From Skeletonema tropicum (Eukaryota > Bacillariophyta > Thalassiosirophyceae > Thalassiosirales > Thalassiosiraceae): 64,000 bases of DNA. Both the position numbers and the translations under genes were made by a program. This document shows positions 34,071-44,139 of this stretch, piece after piece. The notes under the pieces are model-generated. The model searched no databases. It worked only from the letters and a program-made list of their open reading frames with translations, and was not told the DNA's origin. Every line of letters starts with the position of its first letter. Positions within the stretch are counted from its first letter, which is position 1. Location of the stretch: positions 558,001-622,000 of the forward strand of contig CM074149.1 in assembly GCA_037178625.1 (NCBI GenBank), given 5' to 3'.

Positions 34071-34369
34071 TAAGACGGTTAGAGTAACTTTTACACCTGG
34101 CGCATGACAGACCAAGTTTTTTGTGAAATAGAGGGTATCCGGTACTCAGAAAGGACTAAGTAAATGAACTAGAAGACCCTGTGTGTGATCGATGTTCTTG
34201 ATATCGTTGAAATCTTCATATAAAATGCTTTCAGGTGATGTATATGATATGAATAATGATTTTTGCATATGGCTGATCTAACGCTAGCGGTTTACTAACT
34301 AATTTGTGAGAGTCCAAAAAGGAAAATATGAGACGGACAGGCGGTGTAAAAGTTACTCTAACCGTCTTA
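34071..34369. mobile_element. ~295-bp MITE with 25-bp TIRs and TA flanks (Tc1/mariner-like ends)
   Basis: AGACGGTTAGAGTAACTTTT plus ACACC at 34073-34097 is repeated perfectly in inverted orientation at 34343-34367. Each end is bordered by TA (34071-34072 and 34368-34369), the classic mariner target duplication. No ORF inside is long enough to be a transposase, so this is a non-autonomous element. Confidence 0.8.
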
Positions 34370-35062
34370 TCTTCAATGTAGTACCGTACGGTACCTTCAG
34401 GACAGTCACAGAAAGCAAAATGTCCCACAAAAATAAGTACTGAGTGCATCTCACTGCAAGCATGCATTTGCAGATCAATAGCCATGACGGCCACATCTCT
34501 CCCTACGCCCCTTCCGCCGCCGATGGTCCTACCGACTCATACCGCCACCGATAGCCTCATGTAGACGGTGTCTACCGATGGCGACCGCGGAATAAATCAT
34601 CTCGTGCGTTTATCCTCTCAGTTAGCGCCTTGACATTTCTTGTGTCCGTTCGTGAAAATAACGATCTCAACCGCCGAACGACAACATCATCATGGACTCT
34701 GTGCTCCTCTACAATGATATAAATCAGCAATATTGACGGGGAAACAATAGGATGCGAGTGGGTGGCGTGGTTATCGGTCAGGATCGCCGATACGGCTCAT
34801 CAATTATTGCAAATACACGGCGTGATTACTTATAATCGGCACAACACGCTTAGTGATGTGAGGGGAAGTAATAATGACAGTAGGGCAGAGGTTAGTCCAC
34901 AGTTGCTTGATGGTCTCGGGTGGTGTATTCCATTGATACATCTGGCAGTAAATCTGGCTCAGGTTTGTCCTTTGAATGCGTAACCCTAACAAGAGCGACA
35001 GATTTCATGTTCCTAACGAAGACACATATATTAATAATGCTTACACTCTAAAAAATGTCGGT
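34370..35062. other. Intergenic, nothing recognised
   Basis: 3' flank of the chitin synthase gene. A 73-codon plus-strand ORF (34762-34983) shows no motif. No tRNA fold seen. Confidence 0.4.
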
Positions 35063-38000
35063 CTATGCAGTTGAAGCACTCTTCCGATTTCCCTCCTGTT
35101 TCACATCATTCACTTGACGTGTACCCCAGCTAAAGTCGTCCATATGCCAAAAGGAATAGATCGGCAAAATGAAGCAAAACACAGGCACTCCCGCAAGGGC
35201 GTAGACAAGGAACCACCACCAATAGTCCCATCGAGATCTTAGGAGAAATACTACCACCTGTACGCCAATGACAATAGCCCAAACTACCAGCATAAAAAGT
35301 GAGATTGGCTCACCTGTAAAGAGTGTCATGAGTAGAATGAAGCAGACGTAAACAAGACTCGCTGGAAGAATCAATGTCGCAACTAAATCCAATACCACGA
35401 TGCTCTTCATCGATAATAGACAGCATACACCACACATTGAGTCGTTGACTCGGATGAGCTCCAGCATATTGTGGAAAGTGGAGTTAATCCATCTCCTACG
35501 CTGACTCAGGAGCACACTGAAAGTGTGAGGCACTATAGTGTAACATGTCGCTTCAGGAACGAAAGACAGCTTCATATCCGGAAAGAACCGCAGCAGTAGC
35601 GTCGTCAACATCCTATCCTCTCCAAGATGGTATAGATTCTTTTCATGCATTGTCTTGACACTGTCGGTAGCGTAGCGTTGATAAACGTCGTCACATGAAA
35701 GAAGTGGACCCCTTGAAGAGTTGCCGAAAAGTCTATACATCGTGAAACAACCTGGAAGGCATAGAACGCATCCAAACACAGACTCAAATGCCTTCTTCAT
35801 GTGATGATTCGTGTAATAATCGAACACTTGGATCATCGTCACCCAAGACTGTGACTTGTTGTCAACTTTTGTTTCTCCACAAAGGGCGAGAATGCGATCA
35901 TTCTTGTTCATGCTGTACGCCATGTGCGATATGGAGTCCCTATCAATTCGAGTGTCGGCATCAATAGCTAATAGATAGCGAATCTCATCGAGAGGCAGCT
36001 GAAGATTGTCGAGAGCGTACTTTATGGCAATGTCAAGATCGTTCAAGGGCCTTGCGTGATAAAAACGATTAAGCAATCCCATGATTAGCAACTGAGAATC
36101 ACGCTTGCCTCGATTGCCCGCCCGAGAAGAGCCACTTTCGCCTAGGAGACCACACTTAACAATCACAATGTATTTGAGCGCTTTACCGCAATCAACTTTT
36201 GTTCCATAATATATCTTGACACGATTAGTGGGGATCTCGCCAATGGAGCTACAATCATAGGTTCTATCTCTATCCGTGTGTTTATATCCCAATATGTTGG
36301 CGATAGTGTCGGGACAACTAATCTCTTCACCCTTGCCGGTAACAATACCGTCTGCAATTACAAGAAGTACCTTGTTGTCGTCGGGATAGGTAGTATCAAT
36401 GACGCCATCAATTGTTTTCCGCAGCTCTTTGTCACCCTCGTTGTAGCAAGGTACCATGACAATCAGCTTGGATCGAGTGTCTGTTCTTGTAATGGTGTGT
36501 TTCGGACGGAAGAGGTAGGTCAATGAACAAAAGCACTGGATGACAAGTACTGCAGCAATCAGAATCATGATAGAGTACATGACAATGTTGAGGGCCTGAC
36601 AAATAATGCGATTCTGCTCGTCCAGAAGGTCCTCTCTATTCTTGGCTGAAGTTTCATTCTGAAAAGTGAGTTTGTAGTGATAAGGACGGACAAGTGTGAA
36701 GGTGGGCATTAGACACAAGTAAAACCACATCTGACAAGCAACAATGAGTATAAACTACCAATATCTCACCACAGTAAACACCTCCATACAAAACATTATG
36801 GGTGCCACCCCGCTCACACCAATGAATACACCAGTACTTAATATCATGATGAAAAATATCGCCACCTTTTCTCTCCACGCCTGCTTTGCGTCAGCCTCAT
36901 TGAGTCCAATGCAACACAATAAAACATCTGGTATAAAGATTGTACAAAGACGACAAAAGAACCACCACAGTTGGGGCAGACAGCCATTACCGTTCAATTC
37001 ATCGGCGGGAATTACATCCCGTTCGGGAATGAATGTGATTTCAACTTTGTCTCTTGAAGGTGATTGGAATCGATGTGGTCCGATTGCATCAAAAAGATCC
37101 AGTGGCTTGCTCACTGTCGCATAGGCCCACACAATGTTGGATATATCTTGCGCATTGAATTCTGCTCTACGTTGCATTGCTTGATTCGCGAGATGATCAA
37201 ACAGGTCGCTTCCGTCGTCAAACTCTGGCACGTATCTAATCAGAGCATATGCGTACGCTGCATTTGATAGATTCCGAGCATCAAAATGATCGAGTTTGTT
37301 TCTCAATGCAAATGCGAAGGATCGAAAGAGTTTCTCCTTTGGTGTCGTATCAGTATTCAGGAAGAGACGACTCATCACATCATTGCTATCTTCTCTGCGC
37401 CTTCCCCGCGTAAGCGACGCGTCTACAATCTTTGCCATGCTGTAGATTGTCTGAGACAATTCTACAGGACCAAATGATTTCAATGTACGTGTTGTATGCC
37501 CTAATATCTGGCTGAGACGGCGACCCAGCTCCTCGTGGCCATCTGGTAGAAGTGAGTTTGGAGCACTACTTTCGCTCATTTGTTTGGACACTTTGTTCCA
37601 GAACGAAGCAGTCGCTGCCGGAGTCAAAGCGGCAAGATTAACATACGCAATCTGAATCAATTCAGTGACGGTATCATTATTGCTGAATCTTGGAGCTGAA
37701 TTGACAATCTGCCTGTGGAATAAAGGTACCGAGTTTGAGTTGTAAGATCGAGGGTTTGATGAGAAGTCGTGTCGAGATGCAAGTGGAAGGCGGCGCTGAT
37801 TATATGATGTGCACTTTGGGCGGCTATAGTGAGAACGTGGATGCGGGTAAATACTGCGATAACTGTTCATATTTCCCCTACTACCAGCGGATAGATTGGC
37901 ATTTTGATCTGATAGATTTGTGTTTTCATCTCGATGAGATTCATTTGATCTTGGCGGAGGACGAGCTCGCAGCATCTTCGCTTCACTGCCATTGGTATTT

Positions 38001-38578
38001 GCGACTGAATGGCTTCCATAAATTCTTGCATCCTTTGGGTTTCCTTCGCCAGATATCCTTCGGCGCCGAGAACGATCATTCATGTGATCATTCAGCTCAT
38101 TACGGCCATGAGGTTCTGGAGAGCGAGGGCGTTTGCGAGAGTCCGAGGCCGAGGAGTTTCGCTGAGAAGAGTTGTTGCTGTTGCTTGAAGAAGAGTAGTT
38201 GTATCGGGAAGGATCACACGAGCGAGTGCGATGGCTTCGAGAGCGAGGCATATGGCCGCTGCTCCTTGCACGATCAGTTCTCCCTTCCATTCTCACATGT
38301 CGATCATCATGACGATGATTTCGTCCAACATGAAAGCCAGAACGATCACGACTGCGCACAAAAGAGGAAGCAAGATTTGGGCTACGTCCTCGGCCATCAG
38401 AAAGATTGCTGCCGTGAGGTCGCATATGATTGTCTGATCGCCCGGGCATTGTGTTACTTCTCTTTGAGGGAGAGTTGGTTATGCTGGGTTTGTCAAGCAA
38501 AGTGAACAGCTTTGGGCGGAGTTCGGTGGCAGTTGGATTCTGCGCATTGGATCGAATGTCAAGTATACCGATAGCCAC
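35063..38578 (-). CDS. Chimeric gene: Arg/Ser-rich plus OPR/RAP-like repeats fused to chitin synthase
   Basis: The ATG at 38578 opens MAIGILDIRSNAQNPTA, then ~270 residues rich in Arg, Ser, His and Asn. OPR-like helical repeats follow (VELSQTIYSMAKI, LSNAAYAYALIRY, AQDISNIVWAYATV). After LDLFDAIG the sequence becomes chitin synthase: WWFFCRLCTIFIPDVLL, QAWREKVAIFF. A 39-nt GT-AG intron (36731-36769) would join MEVFTV to MWFYLCLM; unspliced, the frame is the same and one TAG (36755-36757) intervenes. The glycosyltransferase shows VMVPCYNEG, AIDADTRID, LPGCFTMYR, LGEDRMLTT, LLSQRRRWINSTF and a C-terminal WHMDDFSWGTR between membrane spans. Chitin synthases polymerise UDP-GlcNAc at the plasma membrane and beta-chitin fibres are typical of this diatom order. 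About 1,158 aa if spliced. Confidence 0.8.
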
Positions 38579-39314
38579 AGGTTCTAAGGCCTACGTAGGA
38601 ATTCAAATCATCGTAGAACGTACATACTACATAAGTCCCACCTAATGCTGCACTTTTTGACATCAACCATGAAGCTGCCGCTCCTACCGACGACCACAAC
38701 CATGCACACGCTTCAAATATAACCAATATATGCACCTATATCGCTCCCAATTACTATTGGGTATATTATGGAGGCGTTTTTTTGTCGAAGTAGATGCCGT
38801 CGTTGAGATATTCGAGTCGCCATCAACGATATAATAATTGGTCATTTTCGTCCACCTGTGGTATGATCCTTTTGGCAATGATACGCTGCACTAAAAGGTC
38901 CCCTACTTTACATATCTCATCTGCAATATAATATTGACTTCCGTGGTCGTGCCCCACGTATGAGAGTGCTCCCTCTATTGATTATTACCTAGGAGCACAT
39001 GTGATCGGACATGTGATGTTTCACATAATTAATATGCAACAATCAACCATATAAACAGTCCATAACAACAATGCAAACACAAATCTTCAACTCTCAACAT
39101 AACAGAGGATGTCTGGGGGGTATACACGCTTCAGCAGCCGCAAAATAGGTGGTGGATGTCATATTATTTATCATGGTGTAGAGGCTTACATTTTGTAATT
39201 TATTGTACCAAATAATATTTAATATTATCCGATTGAAAACACTACTCCAAACAATAACAATGTATATTATTACCGCAATGATGTGTTAGTTCTGTTTTGG
39301 ATGTGTTTTGGACA
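38579..39314. other. Intergenic, nothing recognised
   Basis: AT-rich 5' flank of the chimeric chitin synthase gene; no ORF or repeat supported. Confidence 0.4.
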
Positions 39315-39503
39315 TTATTGGTGGCTGTATACAACAATTGATGGTGTGAAGGCTCGACCGTGAGGAAGCCACGAAACAGCTTGTGCAAACTCGAAAAAGT
39401 TATCGGCGAGTTCGAGCATTGCGTAGACCTTGATGGGGAATTCAGACTTTGTCCTCCTTGGACTTGGAGAGTAAGAGCTGCTTGATGATCTTGATTCAGC
39501 CAT
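39315..39503 (-). pseudogene. Truncated heat shock factor gene fragment
   Basis: From the ATG at 39501-39503 it reads MAESRSSSSSYSPSPRRT, then FPIKVYAMLELAD, VSWLPHGRAF. This equals the first ~55 residues of the intact HSF at 54949-56070. The homology ends at the edge of the segmental duplication; the frame then runs into unrelated TPSIVVYSHQ and stops. The rest of the DNA-binding domain, including the recognition helix region (RSFKRQLHLWGF in the intact gene), is missing, so it cannot work as an HSF. Confidence 0.85.
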
Positions 39504-40758
39504 GTTGTTGCTGTTGTGTTGGAGGTAGGATATGTGCCGGCGTTCGTTAGTAGCTGTCTTCTCCTGCGTAAAATAATGAGGAAAAGCGCAGCGCTCCGCT
39601 GAAAATATTGTAAAGTGAAAGTAGGAATGTACTCCTAAGAAGGTGAAACAAAGGGAACCTGTGGTGAGTCTGTATCTGATATGTATGTTGTAATCGGCCT
39701 TTTCTTTGCACTTTGCCCAAAAGAAGATGTGTGGTATTCGCGGACACAACAACTACCAGGACAATTTATAGTTAAGTATCGCATCAATGCGAAGCTCACA
39801 CATACAATGCATGCGAACTGTCACCATTTGCTTTCAAGCCTCATCCCGGTCGTTTCGTCACCTTTTCCATATTGTACCGAGTGGCTCTTCTCGATTTCTT
39901 CGAAAACCGCATTATGCGAACCCCACTGACTTCTGGAACAAAATGGATCATATACATGTCCTGCGAACCCATTTCCGATCACCGTTATCTTTTACTCTAC
40001 GTCGCACTTCACAGCTGTCTCCCCCGCTCATCCTCGCCTCGTCTCACACATGTAAGTAAGCTATAATTGTCTCGCTCTTCTCATGTCTCACTTCACTTCT
40101 CACTACATACTTCCCATACATACACACTTGTGTACATAGTAGTACTCAGTATGAACGCTCCTCCCTTCTCTCTCTCGTTTGGTAGGGTTATTATGTTGTG
40201 ATGAGAAAAAAACTGTAGTGATCGACACTGTGCGATACTTAGGTATTGTGCGGCGCATAACCCATGACGAGCTTATGTATTTAAGTAAGTGCTTGTTACT
40301 CAGTGCAATAAGTGTTGGAAGGGAAAAAATGGGACTTCACTAGGAAGAATAATAATAATATAACAGAAAGGCTACTACTAGATTGAATTTGCATCGACTA
40401 CTTCGTGCTTGGCTGCAAATTAATGTCACGATTCGATTCATTCCTTCCAAGTTTCAAGGCTCAATCATCTGAAACAGATGCATATCATGCTTTTATTTAC
40501 TTTGTATTTATTTATTTATTTCTTCTCTACTCCTACTCAATAGCCTGTGCACGTGTGCAAGTCTTCTGCAGCTGGCTGCTGCAGCTGACGGCCTGTCATG
40601 TCCCTAATTCGTCGCTCGTCACTCCAGGATCGACATCGTGCTATACTTTTGTATTGTACTTAAATGTGGAAGAGATAAGTAGTGTGGATAACATAAGTAA
40701 TAAAATAACTAAATACAATACTTCTTGTGAAGGCAGGCATCTTCCCTACCGTATGTAT
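39504..40758. promoter_or_regulatory. Duplicated HSF 5' flank and intergenic sequence
   Basis: Includes the HSF upstream region (also at 56071-56660 and, in part, at 42130-42494). A minimal heat-shock-element dyad TTCTGGAA is at 39931-39938. From about 40120 on it is intergenic sequence shared with 58181-58809. No gene seen. Confidence 0.55.
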
Positions 40759-42024
40759 CTAAAGAAGTGAAAATTTAGACCATGTTTCCACGCAGCTGTC
40801 TATCAAGGATGGACTGACAGCATTATCATCGAGGAAGACATCTACAAATGCGCCCCCCATTCCCTCGAACGCTGCCTTGCCCTGATCAGATCCGTCAACA
40901 CTCACCCTCACACCATCTTCTGAGCAGTCAAAGCGGAATATTGTTCCCTTGCTAGCCTGACCTCCCTTCTGATTAACTCCCTTGATAATCAACGCCTCCA
41001 ACTCGTTGATGTCGGACGGATTGCCGTTGTACCTTGGCTTGACGCTTTCAGCGATTGCCCCAGCAATCTTCTCCGCTCCAGCGCTATAAGTCATTTCCAA
41101 AACAAATGCTGTCAAGGGAGAAGCAGGACTGAAAGATTTCGCCGCTTTGTGCATACCTGATCTTGATCCCATTGATAGAGCTTGGAGAACAACAGGTGAA
41201 CTGTACATGGCAACTGCGTACACCTTCACGATGCTCTTCTTGCGAACACCTGCACCGGCAAGATACAATCCATCATCTAGTTTGGGCACAAATGTAACGC
41301 TTGTAGCATATTTTTGAATGGCTTTCATATTTGATTCGATGGCATTTTGCAGAGACGATGATGGCCCTTCATCGTCTTGCTTGTTAAAGCTCGATTCATC
41401 AGAAGGTTCGCCCAGCTCTAGAAGTGATGCAGCTGTGGCCTTCGCTTGAGGATTCGACCAGCTATCCATGCAACTATTCACAAGCGTAGGACTTACAGCA
41501 TTATCGTCCAAGAAGACATCAACGAATGCACTTCCCATGTTAGCGAATTTGGCTGTACCTTGAACAGATCCATCGACATTGACAGTCACTCCTTCCTCAG
41601 AGCAGTCAAAGCGGAAAGTTGTGCCTTTGGTAGCTTGTCCTCCCTTCTTATTTACCCCCTCGACAATCAGAGACTCAAGCATGCTAATATCAGCTGCTGG
41701 ACCACTATATCTGGGCTTCACACTATCAGCAATTGCGCCTCCAATCTTCTCAGCGGAAGCGCTGTAAGTCATTTCAAGCACAAACGATGTCAACGGAGTT
41801 GAAGCATCAAAGGTTCGAGCAGCAGTACGAAGTGTAGCGGGAGAAGAGACAGCATTTAGCACTGAAGCAGAGCCATACAAAGCTACCGCATAAACCTTTA
41901 CAACTGACTTCTTCCGTACACCAGCTCCAATGAGGTACAATCCTTCGTCAAGTTTGGGGTCAAAGATGACACTTGTAGCATATTCTGTAATGGGTTTGAG
42001 TTGAGATTCGACTTTCCTACGCAT
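40759..42024 (-). CDS. Truncated duplicate with two chalcone-isomerase-like domains (421 aa)
   Basis: I start it at the ATG 42022-42024 (MRRKVESQLKPITEYATS), the first ATG in frame, which lies exactly at the edge of the duplicated segment. It encodes two CHI-like domains, each opening YATSVxFxPKLDxGLYLxGAGVRKKS and closing with SAFVDVFLDDNAVSPTL or GAFVDVFLDDNAVSPSL. They match domains 2 and 3 of the large gene at 58810-64000; domain 1, the lipase and the rest are absent. CHI-like folds without enzyme activity often bind fatty acids or similar ligands. Directly upstream is a third copy of the HSF promoter region, so it may be expressed. No stop or frameshift interrupts it. Confidence 0.65.
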   Translation of the reverse strand: MRRKVESQLKPITEYATSVIFDPKLDEGLYLIGAGVRKKSVVKVYAVALYGSASVLNAVSSPATLRTAARTFDASTPLTSFVLEMTYSASAEKIGGAIADSVKPRYSGPAADISMLESLIVEGVNKKGGQATKGTTFRFDCSEEGVTVNVDGSVQGTAKFANMGSAFVDVFLDDNAVSPTLVNSCMDSWSNPQAKATAASLLELGEPSDESSFNKQDDEGPSSSLQNAIESNMKAIQKYATSVTFVPKLDDGLYLAGAGVRKKSIVKVYAVAMYSSPVVLQALSMGSRSGMHKAAKSFSPASPLTAFVLEMTYSAGAEKIAGAIAESVKPRYNGNPSDINELEALIIKGVNQKGGQASKGTIFRFDCSEDGVRVSVDGSDQGKAAFEGMGGAFVDVFLDDNAVSPSLIDSCVETWSKFSLL

Positions 42025-42129
42025 CCGTATACCGTTTTCACCTGTTGATGGATTTGTCTCGTTATCAAAACAAGACTCGATCACTGGTCTCGTTTTCTGG
42101 AAGTGGTCTCGTTATCACCATAAATCAGG

Positions 42130-42494
42130 GTACTCCTAAGAAGGTATATAAACGTTCCCCTGTGGTGTGTCTGTATCTGATATGTTGTGATCGGCCTTTT
42201 CTTTGCACTTTGCCCAAAAGAAGATGTGTGGTATTCACGGACACAACAACTACCAGGACAATTTATAGTTAAGTATCGCTTCAATGCGATCAATGATGCG
42301 AACGCTCACACAATGCATGCGAACTGTCACCATTTGCTTTCAAGCCTCATCCCGGTCGTTTCGTCACCTTTTCCATATTGTACCGAGTGGCTCTTCTCGA
42401 TTTCTTCGAAAACCGCATTATGCGAACCCCACTGACTTCTGGAACAAAATGGATCATACATGTCCTGCGAACCCATTTCCGATCACCGTTATCT
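42130..42494 (-). promoter_or_regulatory. Third copy of the HSF 5' flank, upstream of the truncated CHI-like gene
   Basis: Homologous to 56196-56556 and to the matching part of copy 1 (39627-39992), in the same orientation. It runs from GTACTCCTAAGAAGG to CCGATCACCGTTATCT and includes GAAGATGTGTGGTATTC and a TTCTGGAA dyad at 42437-42444. It is more diverged than the other two copies. Its proximal end is about 105 bp from the ATG of the truncated CHI-like ORF, against about 125 bp in the true HSF gene. Confidence 0.7.
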
Positions 42495-43013
42495 GGTCCC
42501 GATTCAGATCGATGTTACAAGTACATACATACACTGAAGTTTAATGCCGCACGCGCTCAACATCAACAGTCAACAGAGTGGCTACTATTTCAGTACTATG
42601 GCTCAGCCTGGCTCTGGCTGCTGGTACCCTCTAATTTGCAGAAAGTAGACTTAGATTGTAATGGCTTCGCGTTCATAGCGAATCACCCATCTCTTGTACT
42701 CCTCTTTTCATGGCAAGAGCTCCTAGATTGTCCAACAACATGTTGAGAGATGAGAAGTTTTGCGCTCGTTGCTCACAACACCCGCTCCATCCTTTCATAA
42801 AGCATTTTGTAGACTATACAGAAAGAAGGTGATAGAGAACCACACTCTTATTTAACAGTACTCACAATGTTTATTAAGAGTCATCGTAACTCTTTTATTT
42901 AATATATTTTCCCTTGATACATACATCTTTCAAACTTTCTTAACAAGAACGTAAAATCACATCGATGTCGATAATCAAAATATCCTATGCTCAAGTCGAG
43001 CAGTCCATCACGA
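42495..43013. other. Intergenic, nothing recognised
   Basis: No ORF, RNA or repeat supported. Confidence 0.4.
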
Positions 43014-43832
43014 TCAAACTTGACGCTGGTGCAGCAAACCAAGCTGATACGCTCTCGTTGCAGCACTCCTCGTCTGAGAGAACGAAGCAAGTGCAATCAA
43101 ATCCTGTCGGTGCCCATCGGTAAAAAGAAGAGACGAAGAAACACCCATCATCTGTTGCATCTTCTGCGCCTGGAGGACTGCATGAACGCATCTTTTTTTA
43201 AGTTTCTTCACTTCAATGGCATGAGCTTTAGAATAGCTATCTTCGATGCCCATAAGGCATACGATGCTGTCATCATTGTTTCCCAAGAAGTAATCAATGG
43301 ATACTCCAGACGCCAACTGATCACGAACTTTCAAGACATCTTTCACAGCAGCGAGCTTCATGAGTTCAAGGTCTGCCTCACTATACCAGAGATCTTGACG
43401 ATCCACGTCTTCCCTGTCTTCATGCTTAGTGACGAGTTTAAGCATTGATTTTTTGGCAAAGCGAACAGATCTTACAGTTGGAGCTTGAGTAGGACCAGAC
43501 GAACGAGGATGATCGCTGTCAGTGCGACCACGACTGTCGGAGGAGTCGGCGTCATTGTTCCAGCCCCTTGAACGGTGGTTGCTCAGTTCTGGCTGTTGTT
43601 GTTGATGATGATGATGATGATGACATCGTCCATGACTTTGACCACGAGAGGAGGCTTGATGTGGACTATTCCCTCGGCCGGCAGGGTGATTCTTGCCCTC
43701 GCAATCAAGATCCTGACACATCATGTTGTAGTGTCTGTGCGGATGTTCAGGGAAGTCTACGATGAGGTCATTGGCCATTGCATTGTTGCTCTGCATTTGC
43801 GCTATCTTTTGGTGATTGACTTGGCAATACAT
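43014..43832 (-). CDS. Conserved-looking diatom protein of unknown function, His-rich (272 aa)
   Basis: ORF from the ATG at 43830-43832 (MYCQVNHQKIAQMQSNNA). A polar first half carries a HHHHHH and QQQQ run. The ordered part starts at VRSVRFAKKSMLKLV, continues EDVDRQDLWYSEADLELMKL, and has a helical stretch (AHAIEVKKLKKRCVHAVLQAQ) before a basic tail. The pattern VRFxxxS...LWYSxxDxxxMK is one I associate with a family of uncharacterised diatom proteins; no enzymatic motif is visible. The clear break between disordered and ordered halves and the lack of stops support a real gene. Confidence 0.65.
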   Translation of the reverse strand: MYCQVNHQKIAQMQSNNAMANDLIVDFPEHPHRHYNMMCQDLDCEGKNHPAGRGNSPHQASSRGQSHGRCHHHHHHQQQQPELSNHRSRGWNNDADSSDSRGRTDSDHPRSSGPTQAPTVRSVRFAKKSMLKLVTKHEDREDVDRQDLWYSEADLELMKLAAVKDVLKVRDQLASGVSIDYFLGNNDDSIVCLMGIEDSYSKAHAIEVKKLKKRCVHAVLQAQKMQQMMGVSSSLLFTDGHRQDLIALASFSQTRSAATRAYQLGLLHQRQV

Positions 43833-44139
43833 ACTATGACGAGGAAGAGTCGTACTTTCAACGCCTTTTGGCTTGTCTTTTTAAGAGAGCAGGAGAAATA
43901 ATAATCTAAATATCTGTCGTCGATCTGTTGATCTTCTTGTCTACTTATATGAACAGAATCTGTCTATGTGTCGGCCGGTAATGAAACTCGTTACCTGTAA
44001 TGAAACTTGTTTGGGTAACGTGCTGTGCTTAGAAATTGAGAATGTGCAAGTGTCCGAGCGGACTTTTTACGATTCCCCGCTTTTGATGAATATTTGGAGT
44101 AGAAGTTGAGAAAATGCGAACCCTATCTATTTATGCATT
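43833..44139. other. Intergenic up to the retroelement
   Basis: Nothing recognised; the exact 5' end of the element is not defined and may lie here. Confidence 0.35.

Larger units (their letters stand above)
39347..42025. repeat. Segmental duplication, copy 1 (HSF 5' part plus CHI-like 3' part)
   Basis: Nearly identical, in the same orientation, to 55915-60077 except for a 1.5-kb transposon present only in the other copy. Left edge at GAAGGCTCGACCGTGAGG, right edge at CCTACGCATC. Small differences include an extra ~23 bp near 40352 and one fewer TTTA unit near 40505. The similarity indicates a recent event. Confidence 0.9.

Noticed and set aside
34762..34983. Possible RNA gene or ORF between the MITE and the chitin synthase
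   Set aside because: No tRNA arms or box motifs found, and the ORF has no recognisable features.
40759..42084. Start of the truncated CHI-like gene at 42084
   Set aside because: That codon is GTG; the first ATG in frame is 42022-42024, at the duplication edge.
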